A stretch of 64,000 bases of DNA from CAYNZV01 sp965217095 (GCA_965217095.1 OZ244235.1:1860001-1924000); one strand, 5' to 3'. Counted from the first letter of the stretch, positions 52,662 to 62,218 are shown. The notes: generated by a model from the sequence alone, not told the origin. A program made the numbers and translations.

Positions 52662-53561
52662 ATGGTAGCCAAATTAGCCCGCGGAATCTTGCCAGCGCTT
52701 TGCACCCCTTTTGACGACAGCGGCAAGAACCTGGCGCCGGAACGAATATCGCCCTTGATTCGGGGGCTGTTGGACAGAGGGGTCAACGGTTTCTTCGCCT
52801 GCGGCGGAACCGGCGAGGGCGGTGCGATGACGGTCGCCGAACGGAAGCAGATGGCCGAGCTGACTTTGAAGGAGGTGGCGGGGTCGGTTCCGGTAATCGT
52901 TCAGGTCGGGGCCACTGCAACCGAGAACGCGGTGGAACTCGCCAAACATGCGGCCGCCGCCGGCGCGCCTGCTGTCGGTTCTGTGGCACCGATAGATAAC
53001 CCCAACAATTTAGCGGCTGCCGCCAAGCACTACTCCGCCATAGGCGCAGCGGTGGACATCCCCTTCTACGTCTACTGGCTCGCGAGAGAGGCGCAGAATG
53101 ACGTCAGCGCCGATGAATTTCTGGAAGCGATGAGGTCGGTGCCCAATTTTTCGGGCATTAAATTCACCGACACCAACCTTTATTTCTTTCAGCGATTGAT
53201 CGATCTGACGAATGGCGAAATCAACGCCATATCAGGTCCTGACGAAATCTGTCTCGCCGCTATGGTGATGGGCAGCGATGCGGCCATCGGTTCTACCTAC
53301 AACGTCATGCCCAAGATATTCGTAAACATGCGTCAGGCCTTCGAGACCGGCGATATTCGCCAGGCGATGGATCTGCAACTTCACGCCAACAGAGTGATCA
53401 CTGTCCTGATTGCGCATGGGGTAATGGCGTCTATCAAGGCTGTGCTGGGGTGGCGCGGAACCCCGGTTGGTCCTCCCAGGGCACCTCACAAACCTCTGGA
53501 TGAACAGGGAGCGGACAGCCTGCGACGGGCCCTTGAAAATCTGGATTTCGAGGTTTCGTGA
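52662..53561 (+). CDS. Dihydrodipicolinate synthase/N-acetylneuraminate lyase family aldolase
   Basis: The ATG at 52662 is chosen (299 residues); an upstream frame to 52560 overlaps the nitrilase gene. The class I aldolase layout is clear: CTPFDDSG, GTGEGGAMT, a YVYWL segment with the tyrosine, and K167 in GIKFTD, the Schiff-base lysine. DapA, NanA, KdgD and HpaI-like members cannot be separated by eye; in this cluster a sugar-acid or hydroxy-keto-acid aldolase is more likely than lysine biosynthesis. Confidence 0.88.
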   Translation: MVAKLARGILPALCTPFDDSGKNLAPERISPLIRGLLDRGVNGFFACGGTGEGGAMTVAERKQMAELTLKEVAGSVPVIVQVGATATENAVELAKHAAAAGAPAVGSVAPIDNPNNLAAAAKHYSAIGAAVDIPFYVYWLAREAQNDVSADEFLEAMRSVPNFSGIKFTDTNLYFFQRLIDLTNGEINAISGPDEICLAAMVMGSDAAIGSTYNVMPKIFVNMRQAFETGDIRQAMDLQLHANRVITVLIAHGVMASIKAVLGWRGTPVGPPRAPHKPLDEQGADSLRRALENLDFEVS

Positions 53562-53583
53562 AACGAAAGAGAATGGAGCCCGT

Positions 53584-54510
53584 TCAGCTGGATCCTGTCT
53601 GAACCGTTTCCCAACGGTGGTGTTTGTCGGCGGGCGATTCTGCCTCTAGAGCCTTGACCCACATCCGCGACCATTCCTGGTGATCGGACAGCACCGATGC
53701 CGGATTGGCCCGGCTGCGCACCACAAAATGCGGATAAATGGTGCGGCCGGTAGATGTGCCCGTTTGCTAGTAACGCAGATCCATGCTCCAGCGAATGCCG
53801 TTGGACTTGTTAGGGGTGGAGCGATGGGGAATATTCTTGTGAATCAACACCACACCTCCCTTTTCTATCGGCAGGTCGACCGGTTCTGTGTCGGGCATTT
53901 CGTCTTCTCGAATCCGTGTGCCCACCCCCGGGACAATCTGATGATTCAGCAGTCTCCCCTCGTGTACGCGCGGGATGATCTGCATACAGCCGTTCTCGCG
54001 GGTCGTTTTGGTTAACGGAATCCACGCGGTGAGAATGAAGTGTGGATCAGCGTCGTCCAGCGTTACACCGGCATCCTGGTGCCAGGCTGCCACGTGCGAC
54101 CCACCGCCAGTGGTGGAAACCAGGCGACTGGGCAACTTCGCCCTGACGTGTTGGATCGGGCTGCAAATGATCTCCGGACCCACCAGCCCCTCCACCAGAT
54201 CCATAAGGTTTTCGTTGCGCAGAAAATCGAAGGTGTGCCGGCCCCGGGCGCGGTACAGGTCGAATAGATCGTTGGACTGGGCGGCAAGGTCCAGATTCTC
54301 CTCACAGATTCTCGCCAGGCGCGTCTCGAACGGTTCGTCCTCATACAGCGAATGAATCTGACCTTGTTCGAACCACCCCGCCGCCAGGCCTCCGATATAC
54401 TCCTCGTATTCGTGGATGACCGGATCCAAGTCGGAGTCGTCGAGGGCGTTTTCGACTACCACATATCCCTCTTCTTCAAATCGATCAATCTGCGAAGCGG
54501 TTAGCTGCAT
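53584..54510 (-). pseudogene. Phytanoyl-CoA dioxygenase (PhyH) family gene with in-frame amber codon
   Basis: The first 247 residues (54510-53770) form a PhyH-type Fe(II)/2-oxoglutarate dioxygenase with H144-Q-D146 and H229 as metal ligands and RW in a C-terminal position for 2-oxoglutarate. A TAG stop at 53769-53767 follows DLRY. The same frame then stays open for 60 more codons to a TGA at 53586-53584, reading TGRTIYPHFVVRSRANPASV, which is the expected C-terminal segment of the family (DLRY-Q-PTG type continuation). A single CAG-to-TAG change would explain it. Read to the first stop the gene is 53767-54510, 247 aa, and may still fold; catalytic residues precede the stop. Divergent from the kinase gene. 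Confidence 0.75.
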
Positions 54511-54599
54511 GATATTTTCTTCCGCATCTTCTTGAAAAAGGGTATCAATAAAAGGTAGTGGATCCCCCCTTGGCTGACAATTTGACTGGACCTACGCAG

Positions 54600-56015
54600 A
54601 TGACCCCGTACTTGCTCGTGGATTTCGGAACCAGCAGCACGAAGTCCGTCTGGGTGGATCTAGATACAGGTGTTTTCCATCGCCTCGAGCGCTACGGCGC
54701 GCTTCCGAAAGTGAATGGTCCTGCCTTTCAACACGAGACGCGATTGGTCTCGATACGCGATCGCTTCGAAGAGATCTGCCGGCACTACCGAGCCGAGCTG
54801 CAGATTCGAATCGCGGGGATCGTGCTCTGCAGCGAGATGCACGGATTTGCCCTCGTTGACGAAACGGGCGAACCGGCCACGGAGTACATCGGCTGGTTGG
54901 ACGAACGGTCGGCGCACCCCGCCGGCGGCTCAACTCCCTACTCCGACTTGAGCCCGAGCATGGTGGAGGAGTTCAAGATCACCACTGGTATGCGACCGCG
55001 GCCTGGTTTTGCCATCCTCAATCTGATTCACCTGGCGCGAAGTCGTTCACTGCCCAACGGACTTCGAGTTCTCTCTCTGCCGTGCTGGCTTTCGAGGTCC
55101 AGCGGCGATTCGCGCCAAAAGGTTCACTCCTCCATGCTGGCGGGCATGGGATTTTATGACATCCATAGCCGGTCCCAATCGGCGGTCATGCAATCCATGC
55201 TGCAGGAGCTTGGAGGTCCGCATATCCGGCTCAACGATCTGGGCAATGAGAATGAGATCTCAGGTTACTGGCACCACGCGGGAGAGAAAGTCCCGATCTA
55301 CACCGGAGTCGGGGATCACCAGTGCGCGCTCCTTGGAGCCGGCAACAGACCGAACGAATCCATCTCCTTGAACCTGGGAACCGGATCCCAGGTTTCGGTC
55401 GTCGCATCCCATGCCTGCGACCCCGAACTCGAAACACGACCGTTTTTTGGCCCCGATCAGCTGAAGACCATTACCCACATTCCGGGCGGTCGCGCACTCG
55501 CAGAGTACGTGGGTTTCTTGGAGGAAGTAACCCTCTCCGGAGAGGGAGCAAACCAAGCCGATTACTGGGCCATGCTCGCCGAGATGGACGAGGATCAGCT
55601 AAAACAGGCTTCTCTGACCTTCGATCTGGCAATCCTAAGAGGCGCGCGGGGATTCGCGGGAGGTGGCGCCATCGGGACCATCGGAGCGGGGGAACTCACA
55701 CTGGACAATTATCTCCGTTCCCTCCTCAACTCCTTTATCCAACAGTACGTGGAGGTTGTGGAACAGTTCGATCACGCGCGCGAGATCGAGCGTTGCATCC
55801 TCAGCGGAGGCGTTGCGCGTAACCTTCCTCACCTGGCCGCCATAGTGAGAAACCGCGTTCGGCGAGAGGTGCTGCCGGCAACTCCAGTAGACGAGTCTCT
55901 GCTGGGTTTGCGGAGCATCGCCCTGATGGCGGACGGACGAGCAAGCTGCTACTTGGATGCAATGGCGGCGTTTGGGAGAAACTGCAGCCTGGCAGGGCAT
56001 GACGTGCAGCTGTAG
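54600..56015 (+). CDS. FGGY-family carbohydrate kinase
   Basis: This protein phosphorylates a sugar or polyol. The ATG at 54600 gives 471 residues beginning TPYLLVDFGTSSTK, the phosphate-1 motif of the actin-fold ATPase; a GTG at 54558 adds 14 residues and cannot be ruled out. Further motifs are CSEMHGFALV, a GVGDHQCALLGAG segment and GGVARNLPHL near the C-terminus (adenosine motif). Xylulokinase, sedoheptulokinase and others share these; the substrate is unknown. It closes the catabolic cluster and would feed a sugar phosphate to central metabolism. Confidence 0.85.
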   Translation: MTPYLLVDFGTSSTKSVWVDLDTGVFHRLERYGALPKVNGPAFQHETRLVSIRDRFEEICRHYRAELQIRIAGIVLCSEMHGFALVDETGEPATEYIGWLDERSAHPAGGSTPYSDLSPSMVEEFKITTGMRPRPGFAILNLIHLARSRSLPNGLRVLSLPCWLSRSSGDSRQKVHSSMLAGMGFYDIHSRSQSAVMQSMLQELGGPHIRLNDLGNENEISGYWHHAGEKVPIYTGVGDHQCALLGAGNRPNESISLNLGTGSQVSVVASHACDPELETRPFFGPDQLKTITHIPGGRALAEYVGFLEEVTLSGEGANQADYWAMLAEMDEDQLKQASLTFDLAILRGARGFAGGGAIGTIGAGELTLDNYLRSLLNSFIQQYVEVVEQFDHAREIERCILSGGVARNLPHLAAIVRNRVRREVLPATPVDESLLGLRSIALMADGRASCYLDAMAAFGRNCSLAGHDVQL

Positions 56016-56043
56016 GGTCTTTGGAACTACGTCGGGATAGTGC

Positions 56044-59000
56044 TCACACTGCCATGTTGTCGCGGAGACGTTGAGAGAGGATGCGCATCATGTTGAAGGC
56101 GATGGAGGAATAGCGGCGAAGAATACGTTCGAGGCTGGACCGCTCCAGAGATAGAAGGTGGACGTCCTCGATGGTGACCACCGAAGCAGATCGAGGCTCG
56201 TCGTCCAGAAGCGCCATGTCGCCAAACACCTGTCGTTCAGTTAGCAGCGCGATCCGTTGCGTCTTTTCGGCCTCGTCTGCCGCGGCCTTGCGGACCTCGA
56301 GCTGACCGCGAACCACGATGTACATCTTGTCGCCCAAGGTGCCTTCCTCGATCACGGTGGTATCGGCCCGAACAGTCTCCTCCTGCATCGAAGAGGCAAT
56401 ATGATACAGCTCCTCAAGCGGCAGCGCAACGAAGAATTGCGACTGTTTCAGGAAGGTGATCTTGTCCATCGTGGTGAGCGGGAGGTGCTCTTCTGCGGCC
56501 ACCGATACCCCCTGTTCCTGCAGTTCCGAGAGCGCCTCTCGAACCAGCGGATCGAGCCCGGCACCGTCCGCAGGGATGAGAGTCTGTTTGTCCAGAACGA
56601 AGATGCTCCAAATCGCAGCCAGTTGAGTCCACGGATCCGGAACGGTCAAAAGATACTTTAGCACATCGTCTACGTCCACATATTGCCACCCCGACAGCTC
56701 TCCCGCTACGGCTAGCCGTTCCGGATTCTCATCTTCCAGAAGCGGGATGAGGTACTCCATCAGCTCTCGATCGGCGATGTTCTCCAGCAGCTCGATGGAA
56801 TTCTCCCGGGCTTCGGCATTGTCTTCGCTCAACCGCTCGATGAGATCGTTCACGACGCCTACATCACTCATGTTTCCCAGAAGTCGAATAACACCGTCTT
56901 GTACGATCCTGTTTTGACCTTTCAGTTGGTCTACCAGAAGCTCTAGCTCCCCCGAAACATCCAGGTCATGCAGGATCTGTATGGCAACCAGGTATCGATT
57001 TGCCCGGGTCAGGCGGCTCTTGCAGGCATCGAGGAGCTTAGCCATCGTCGAGCGCTCCTCGATCTCCGACAATGCCGCCATCAACCCGACCCACTCGCTC
57101 AATGGACGCCTTTCCAACATGGATATCATCTCGCCCCGTTGCGCCGGCTCCGCGAAGGTCTTGAGACCCTCGACCGCTTTTGACACCACGTCCGGATCGG
57201 GATCGGCGAGCAACCCAAGCACCACGTCGAATACCCCCTTATGGGAATAGTCCGTGAAATTGGCCGCGACGGCCTCGCGAACCGCGGGATGGTGGTGGCC
57301 GGCAAGCTCCAGTATTCTTGCATAGTGTGAGCTGTCTCTCATTGAACCAGCCGTCTCGATACCCGCGATGAGCGCTTCGGTCGCCTCGCTGCCGAGCAGT
57401 TCTCTGAGCTTGCTATCCCGTTGGTGCGCCGAAGGATTGTGGTGCAGTCGATCGAGAATAGTGAGGAACTCAGCCTGAACGGTAGCGGCATCATCGTCCG
57501 CGGCGATGCGGGGCACAACCGAGTCGATAATGCGCCGTTGCGCCGCTTCCTCGATCGGCAGTTGTGTCCCGGTTCCGTTCTGGGCGCTGCCAAGGAGCCG
57601 TGAAAGCGCACGAGCCGAGCTCAATCGCACCTCCGGATCATCGTCGTCGATGCGAGGGATCACGGCGTCGATCATACCGCCGCCGCCGCCGTGGGGATTT
57701 AAGGCTTCGAGCGCAGCAGAACGGATGCGCGGATTGTCGTGTTCGACCAATGGCAGGCAAACGGCCTCGGCAGCGGGACCGGGATTCTTGCGCAGAATCT
57801 CGATGCCCATTTGCCGCACACCGTCGTTGTTGTGCACCAAAAGATCCCGCGGCACCTCGGGTGCGCTGGACAGGACCTGCCCAAGTGCCTGCATCGCATG
57901 CTCGTCGTCCACATCGATGTCCTGCTCGCGTACAGCTCGCACCAGGACATCGGTATAGCTGTGTTTCAGATACCCGCCTGCTACCAGCATCAAACCCCCG
58001 ATCAAGGTGAGAACGAGAAAGAGCTGATCGAGGGTCAGATACGCTCGTGCGTGCAGTAGGGTCACCCCGGCGCCTACCAGGCCTCCGAGCAGCATGAACC
58101 CGCCCTCCATGATCATGCGTGTACCGTCGCTATTGCGGCTTGGTACCATCTTGATCAGCACCTGGTAGGTGGGCGCGATCACGCTGTCCAACAGCAGGTA
58201 GTTGACCAGATTGAAGGCGAATATGGCGGCGATGGCCGAGAGAGGAAGAATGCCGGAGAAACCGCTGTACAAGGCGATGGAGATAACAGCGTACACCGCA
58301 CACACCCACATGTAGACATTTCCGGTACCCAGCCAACGCAGAACGAGACGCAACATGAAGGTGGAGAAAATCAACGTCGCTACACCCGTGGTGCCGTAGA
58401 AGAGACCGAAGAACGAGGTGATCTCGGATTCGGAAGAGTAGTGCTGACGAACCACGACGTTGAAGCCGTAATGGATGGCAGTGTAGATCGCGAATGTGGC
58501 GATCGAAAGTACGAACAGCAGTTTCAGATAAACGGATTGACCGAGATATCGGAGGTTTTCACCTATAGTGGCGGCGGCCTCTCCCTGATCCTCTTGTTGC
58601 GAAACGAAGTAGCGCCGTACCAAGGGCCGCAGAAGCAGAATGATTAGAAACATGTTGGCCACGGCTAGCCCGTACAAAGCGTACGCCTCCAGCCTGGCCC
58701 CCAGCAGTCTGACGGCGAAACCGCCGGTGATGTCACCTAGAATCGCGCTGGCCGCGAGCAAGGGAAAGAGAACCTTTGCCCTGGAGGTATAACAGATGCC
58801 GCCCGCGACAATCCATATGTGAAATCCCACCATGCTGCGCGCCAATTCCGAGGAAACGAAAAGGAAGGGGTAAAAGCCGGTTCCCTGCAGCTCCCATCCT
58901 GCCGCGCTCTGCCGGTGGAGAATGAGGCTGTTTACCAGCAGCAGTACGGTGACGAATCCGAGCAGGCAGAAGAGCAACCGCTGTCGCGCCACCTTTGCCG

Positions 59001-59220
59001 TCAACCAGGACAGCACGGCCATTCCCAAAGCAAAGAGAACGGCGATCCAACTGTACATCACCGGAAGGTGGTCGACGCCGACACGCACATTGAAAACGGC
59101 GGCGGCTACGCTCTTGACGATGCCGTCGTTGACCGATACGAGAATGAAAATGGACGCCGCCTGAACCAGGCGTGGCACTTCGTTCCGCCTCAAGCTCAGC
59201 AGTCGAAGTAAGCGATTCAT
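56044..59220 (-). CDS. Transporter-HEAT-cNMP fusion protein (ADP/ATP-translocase-like membrane domain)
   Basis: This 1058-residue protein has about 11-12 membrane helices in residues 15-425, resembling NTT/TLC-type and MFS carriers, then a solenoid of HEAT-like repeats (about 440-890; for example VRLSSARALSRLLG, VREAVAANF) and a C-terminal cyclic-nucleotide-binding domain (about 925-1050) with VFGDMALLDDEPRSASV, the phosphate-binding cassette. This architecture is known in several phyla but its substrate and ligand are not. It ends the leftward operon that starts with the YkgJ-type gene, 38 bases after the PAS-HisKA gene. Confidence 0.85.
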   Translation of the reverse strand: MNRLLRLLSLRRNEVPRLVQAASIFILVSVNDGIVKSVAAAVFNVRVGVDHLPVMYSWIAVLFALGMAVLSWLTAKVARQRLLFCLLGFVTVLLLVNSLILHRQSAAGWELQGTGFYPFLFVSSELARSMVGFHIWIVAGGICYTSRAKVLFPLLAASAILGDITGGFAVRLLGARLEAYALYGLAVANMFLIILLLRPLVRRYFVSQQEDQGEAAATIGENLRYLGQSVYLKLLFVLSIATFAIYTAIHYGFNVVVRQHYSSESEITSFFGLFYGTTGVATLIFSTFMLRLVLRWLGTGNVYMWVCAVYAVISIALYSGFSGILPLSAIAAIFAFNLVNYLLLDSVIAPTYQVLIKMVPSRNSDGTRMIMEGGFMLLGGLVGAGVTLLHARAYLTLDQLFLVLTLIGGLMLVAGGYLKHSYTDVLVRAVREQDIDVDDEHAMQALGQVLSSAPEVPRDLLVHNNDGVRQMGIEILRKNPGPAAEAVCLPLVEHDNPRIRSAALEALNPHGGGGGMIDAVIPRIDDDDPEVRLSSARALSRLLGSAQNGTGTQLPIEEAAQRRIIDSVVPRIAADDDAATVQAEFLTILDRLHHNPSAHQRDSKLRELLGSEATEALIAGIETAGSMRDSSHYARILELAGHHHPAVREAVAANFTDYSHKGVFDVVLGLLADPDPDVVSKAVEGLKTFAEPAQRGEMISMLERRPLSEWVGLMAALSEIEERSTMAKLLDACKSRLTRANRYLVAIQILHDLDVSGELELLVDQLKGQNRIVQDGVIRLLGNMSDVGVVNDLIERLSEDNAEARENSIELLENIADRELMEYLIPLLEDENPERLAVAGELSGWQYVDVDDVLKYLLTVPDPWTQLAAIWSIFVLDKQTLIPADGAGLDPLVREALSELQEQGVSVAAEEHLPLTTMDKITFLKQSQFFVALPLEELYHIASSMQEETVRADTTVIEEGTLGDKMYIVVRGQLEVRKAAADEAEKTQRIALLTERQVFGDMALLDDEPRSASVVTIEDVHLLSLERSSLERILRRYSSIAFNMMRILSQRLRDNMAV

Positions 59221-59258
59221 CGGCGACGGAGGTGGGGATCCCTATTCAAGCGCGGCAG

Positions 59259-60296
59259 CTAATCATCGGCGTTTTTGTTCCATACATCGACCATTTGCGG
59301 CCCTTCGGCGATATAGTCGTTAGTGGCCACGTCATCCATTTCCCGCAGACGGGCGGTGACCTCTGATATGCGGCGAACCTGCTCCTCGATGGTGTGCAGC
59401 TTAGTCAGAAGCTTCTCGTCGAGATCCGGGTTCAGCAGGCGCATGGTCTGGGCGTTGTTCGAGATGATGTTGAGCGGATTATTGATCTCATGATTGACGG
59501 TGATGACCATCTGTCCGATAGTGGCGAGTTTCTCTACCCTCAAAAGTTCCCGCTCCAGCCGGGTCTGCTCCGAAACATCCTCACACACCAGCATCGCCCC
59601 CACAGAGTGCAACGCCCGATTGATCAAGGGTGTGGCCATCGTGGAAAGGACCAGATCTCCCTCCGATGTCGTGAAGGTTTCTCGGTGTTCCTCGACGCGC
59701 TCTTTCCTCTGAGCCGCCGATTCACACAGGGATTGCCACGTGCCTCCGAGTTCACCAGGAAGGGATTCCGCGAGCGTACTTCCGACGGCATCCACCAGGT
59801 CCAGCCCAGACCCCAAACGCACAAGAAAATCCAGTTGCCGTCGGTTGATGGAGGTTATGCGCAGTCCCTCGTTCAATACGACAACCCCCAACGGAATGCT
59901 GTCTAACATCTGCTCGAGGTGGCGTCTAGCGTTGATGAGAATCTCCTCCGACATCGAGCGATGAGTCACATCCTCGAACAGCACGGCAAACCGCTCCCCC
60001 GCCGAGCCTGTCGCCGCGACCTCCACCTCATAAGCTCGTCCCCGGTAGCTCCAGGCGAACCGTTCTTCATCGCCGGCAGTGACGAGTCTAGCAGTAGCAA
60101 GCGCGATCGCGTCTCCAAGGTCGGCGCACTCCTCGATCGCCGCAGACAGCCGCGAACAAGATTCCCGGGAATCCCCGTGAGCGGAAAGCCCGAAAAGGAC
60201 GCGGATCTTGTTGCTGAAGGCCCGCACCTCCAATCCGCCGTCGACGACAACCAACGGTCTCGGAAAACTCGCGACTAACTCAGATGCAAATTCCAC
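59259..60296 (-). CDS. PAS-HisKA sensor without an ATPase domain
   Basis: This 345-residue protein holds two PAS-like segments (about 10-115 and 125-240) and a HisKA dimerisation helix with H269 in NHEINNPLN, the expected phospho-acceptor. It then stops after about 75 residues: the N, G1, F and G2 boxes of the catalytic HATPase domain are missing. It may be phosphorylated in trans, act as a phosphotransfer scaffold or be degenerate. It lies 12 bases after the HDOD gene and 38 before the transporter fusion. Confidence 0.85.
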   Translation of the reverse strand: MEFASELVASFPRPLVVVDGGLEVRAFSNKIRVLFGLSAHGDSRESCSRLSAAIEECADLGDAIALATARLVTAGDEERFAWSYRGRAYEVEVAATGSAGERFAVLFEDVTHRSMSEEILINARRHLEQMLDSIPLGVVVLNEGLRITSINRRQLDFLVRLGSGLDLVDAVGSTLAESLPGELGGTWQSLCESAAQRKERVEEHRETFTTSEGDLVLSTMATPLINRALHSVGAMLVCEDVSEQTRLERELLRVEKLATIGQMVITVNHEINNPLNIISNNAQTMRLLNPDLDEKLLTKLHTIEEQVRRISEVTARLREMDDVATNDYIAEGPQMVDVWNKNADD

Positions 60297-60308
60297 GCAA
60301 TCTCTTCC

Positions 60309-61145
60309 TCAGGACGACCGCAGATGCGCCAGATCTCGATGCATGTCCCCCATTAAGGCGCTGATCGATTCTAGATCTAGATCGAGGACTCCCAGCACCT
60401 CCGGTTCCAGGCGCGGGATCCTGGCATCCCCGCCGTTGCCCAGCGCCTCAGCTCGGCAGAGGATATCGGCCAGGTGAACCACCGCAGTGCGCTGCGCGTG
60501 CTCCCTGCGAGGTCGGAAATCGTGGTGATCGATTATCGGTTCGACCAGTTGCGGCGGTAGCGTCCATTCCTCCAGGAGCCATCCTCCGAGAGCGCCGTGA
60601 TTGAACCCCAATACCTCCTCTTCTGCTTCGTAGAACAGCATCTTCTTCTTGTCGATTCGCAGCTGAATGCGGTGGAAGTCATTCTCCAGCGATTGACACA
60701 GCACTACCTTGCCGAGATCGTGCAACAACCCGATGACGCTCAGCTCCTCGGGATCGGGCAGCTGAGCCCGTTCGGCAATCATGGTGCAAGCCCGAGCGCA
60801 AGCCAGGGAATGGGACCAAAGGCCAGGGAGCGATTCCTCCATCCTTTCGAGCACGGAGGAGCTGAGAACGAGGCTCTTAGCCACATCGAATCCAAGCATC
60901 GTCACCGCATGGGAGACGGTGGAGATCGGTTTCGAAAATCCATAGAATCCCGAGTTCACCAGCTTGAGGATCTTGGCGCACAGCACCTGGTCTTTGGCCA
61001 GCTCCTCACCCAACTGACGTCCGGTAGTGGAGGGATCGTCGACCATCTCGATGACGCGGGCGACGACGACGGGCATGGTGGGAAGATTGCTCGCCCTGGC
61101 GATGCGTTTGCGGATCTGCTCTCTTCTGACCTCCAAGTCGGACAT
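60309..61145 (-). CDS. HDOD domain protein
   Basis: This 278-residue protein has the HDOD layout: LPTMPVVVARVIEMVDDPS near residue 20, GYMI-like helices, KILKLVNSGFYG, AVTMLGFDVAKSLVLSS, and a GLLHDLGKVVL segment where canonical HD catalytic residues are partly kept (H-D). HDOD proteins sense or relay signals, often with two-component or c-di-GMP partners; enzymatic activity is not assumed. Spaced 4 bases from the 99-aa gene upstream. Confidence 0.88.
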   Translation of the reverse strand: MSDLEVRREQIRKRIARASNLPTMPVVVARVIEMVDDPSTTGRQLGEELAKDQVLCAKILKLVNSGFYGFSKPISTVSHAVTMLGFDVAKSLVLSSSVLERMEESLPGLWSHSLACARACTMIAERAQLPDPEELSVIGLLHDLGKVVLCQSLENDFHRIQLRIDKKKMLFYEAEEEVLGFNHGALGGWLLEEWTLPPQLVEPIIDHHDFRPRREHAQRTAVVHLADILCRAEALGNGGDARIPRLEPEVLGVLDLDLESISALMGDMHRDLAHLRSS

Positions 61146-61149
61146 GAGC

Positions 61150-61449
61150 TTACGCCCGTTTCGCCAAGTGTTTCTTTGCCGTTTCCTTGATATACATCAT
61201 CAGCGAGTCGTCCTCGAGGCCGGCAAATCGACGCTCTAGCTCTTCCAAGCGTTCCTCCGCGGGTCCGTCAATTTCGCCGGCGCCCGATCCTTCCACCGCG
61301 AGAGTAGTAATCCCCCAACTTTGCATTCGACTCACTACCGCTGGGGACAAACGTGCGCCTTTCGGGAGGAGCACCTTACCCTCGCCATTCAGGAGCGATT
61401 CCGAGAGGATGTCGCCTACTTTCGCTTGATCAACTGAAATCGTTTGCAT
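61150..61449 (-). CDS. 99-aa protein of the signalling operon
   Basis: The ATG at 61449 lies 10 bases after the YkgJ-type stop with a GGAGGGGAG ribosome site near it, giving 99 residues. It reads QTISVDQAKVGDILSES, then GKVLLPKGARLSPAVVSRM and WGITTLAV, similar to a small domain found before HD-type and c-di-GMP-linked output domains. A coiled tail follows (RLEELERRFAGL). No other motif is seen; it may be the free-standing partner of the HDOD protein 4 bases downstream. Confidence 0.75.
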   Translation of the reverse strand: MQTISVDQAKVGDILSESLLNGEGKVLLPKGARLSPAVVSRMQSWGITTLAVEGSGAGEIDGPAEERLEELERRFAGLEDDSLMMYIKETAKKHLAKRA

Positions 61450-61459
61450 ATGTGATCCG

Positions 61460-62146
61460 TCAACTCCCCTCCGCCAGGTTTGCCCGCTTCCAATAACTCT
61501 TGAACTGCTCTCGGACCCACCGCATCGACGAGGAACAAATCGCATTGAAACCACCCCAGGTCCAGCGCAAAGGCCATTCCTTGGCGCTGCTGATCCTGTG
61601 AAAGATTCTCCAGCGATCCGCATCAGCAAGCTCGGCCTCCCTGCCCAAACGGATGAGCTCGCGCTCATATCTCGAGTGTATCAGGTTTTCGGCATGCCGT
61701 TCGAGTTTTTCCGGTTCGACCACCGTCACCCTTGGACAGATCATCCCCGATTCGCGCAGAATGAATCCGTGGATCCAATCCTCGGGTACGGTGCCTTTGC
61801 TCTTGGTCGCCGCTGAAGAAATCGTCTCGACCTTCATGACGGCGTAGGTGCGACAGATCAACGGGCGCACCGGGTAGATCGTGCACTCATTTTGCGACCC
61901 GAGGAAGGGACACCGTCTTGGCCGCTCCTCGGTAAACGCAAGAAGGGCGTCGGATCGCGCCGGAGGGAATTGCTCAAGTATGTAAGCAGCGATGTTCAGA
62001 TACTCGGCGGCGTACAGGGGAAACATCGTCGCATACTCTTCGTCAAACTCTGTATCGGTGAGGACGCAGCATTCCCCCGATTGCTTGCAGCGCGTTGCCG
62101 GCACCTGATCGTACAGCGCCTGAAGGTCCTTTGAGAGATTTGACAT
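61460..62146 (-). CDS. YkgJ-type cysteine cluster protein
   Basis: This 228-residue protein carries the family's paired cysteine sets: RCKQSGECC near the N-terminus and CPFLGSQNECTIYPVRPLIC with CRTY, expected to hold zinc or an iron-sulfur centre. The remainder is helical. YkgJ-type proteins have no settled function. It is the first gene of a five-gene leftward operon with signalling genes and diverges from the zinc-ribbon gene. Start codon context is poor. Confidence 0.85.
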   Translation of the reverse strand: MSNLSKDLQALYDQVPATRCKQSGECCVLTDTEFDEEYATMFPLYAAEYLNIAAYILEQFPPARSDALLAFTEERPRRCPFLGSQNECTIYPVRPLICRTYAVMKVETISSAATKSKGTVPEDWIHGFILRESGMICPRVTVVEPEKLERHAENLIHSRYERELIRLGREAELADADRWRIFHRISSAKEWPLRWTWGGFNAICSSSMRWVREQFKSYWKRANLAEGS

Positions 62147-62218
62147 CTTTAGGGTCTACGGAAACTCCTTCACAAATGGTCAAAAATGCACATTGCACAG
62201 TAGACCCGCAAGGCGCGC

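Noticed and set aside
53767..53769. TAG as a pyrrolysine codon
   Set aside because: Suggested by the corrinoid operon in the same window, but PhyH proteins are not known to use pyrrolysine, no MttB-type gene or pyl gene is visible, and other genes here end in TAG.
54558..54599. Upstream GTG start of the FGGY kinase
   Set aside because: Weak ribosome site and the added residues precede the first strand of the fold; the later ATG fits the family better, though not decisively.
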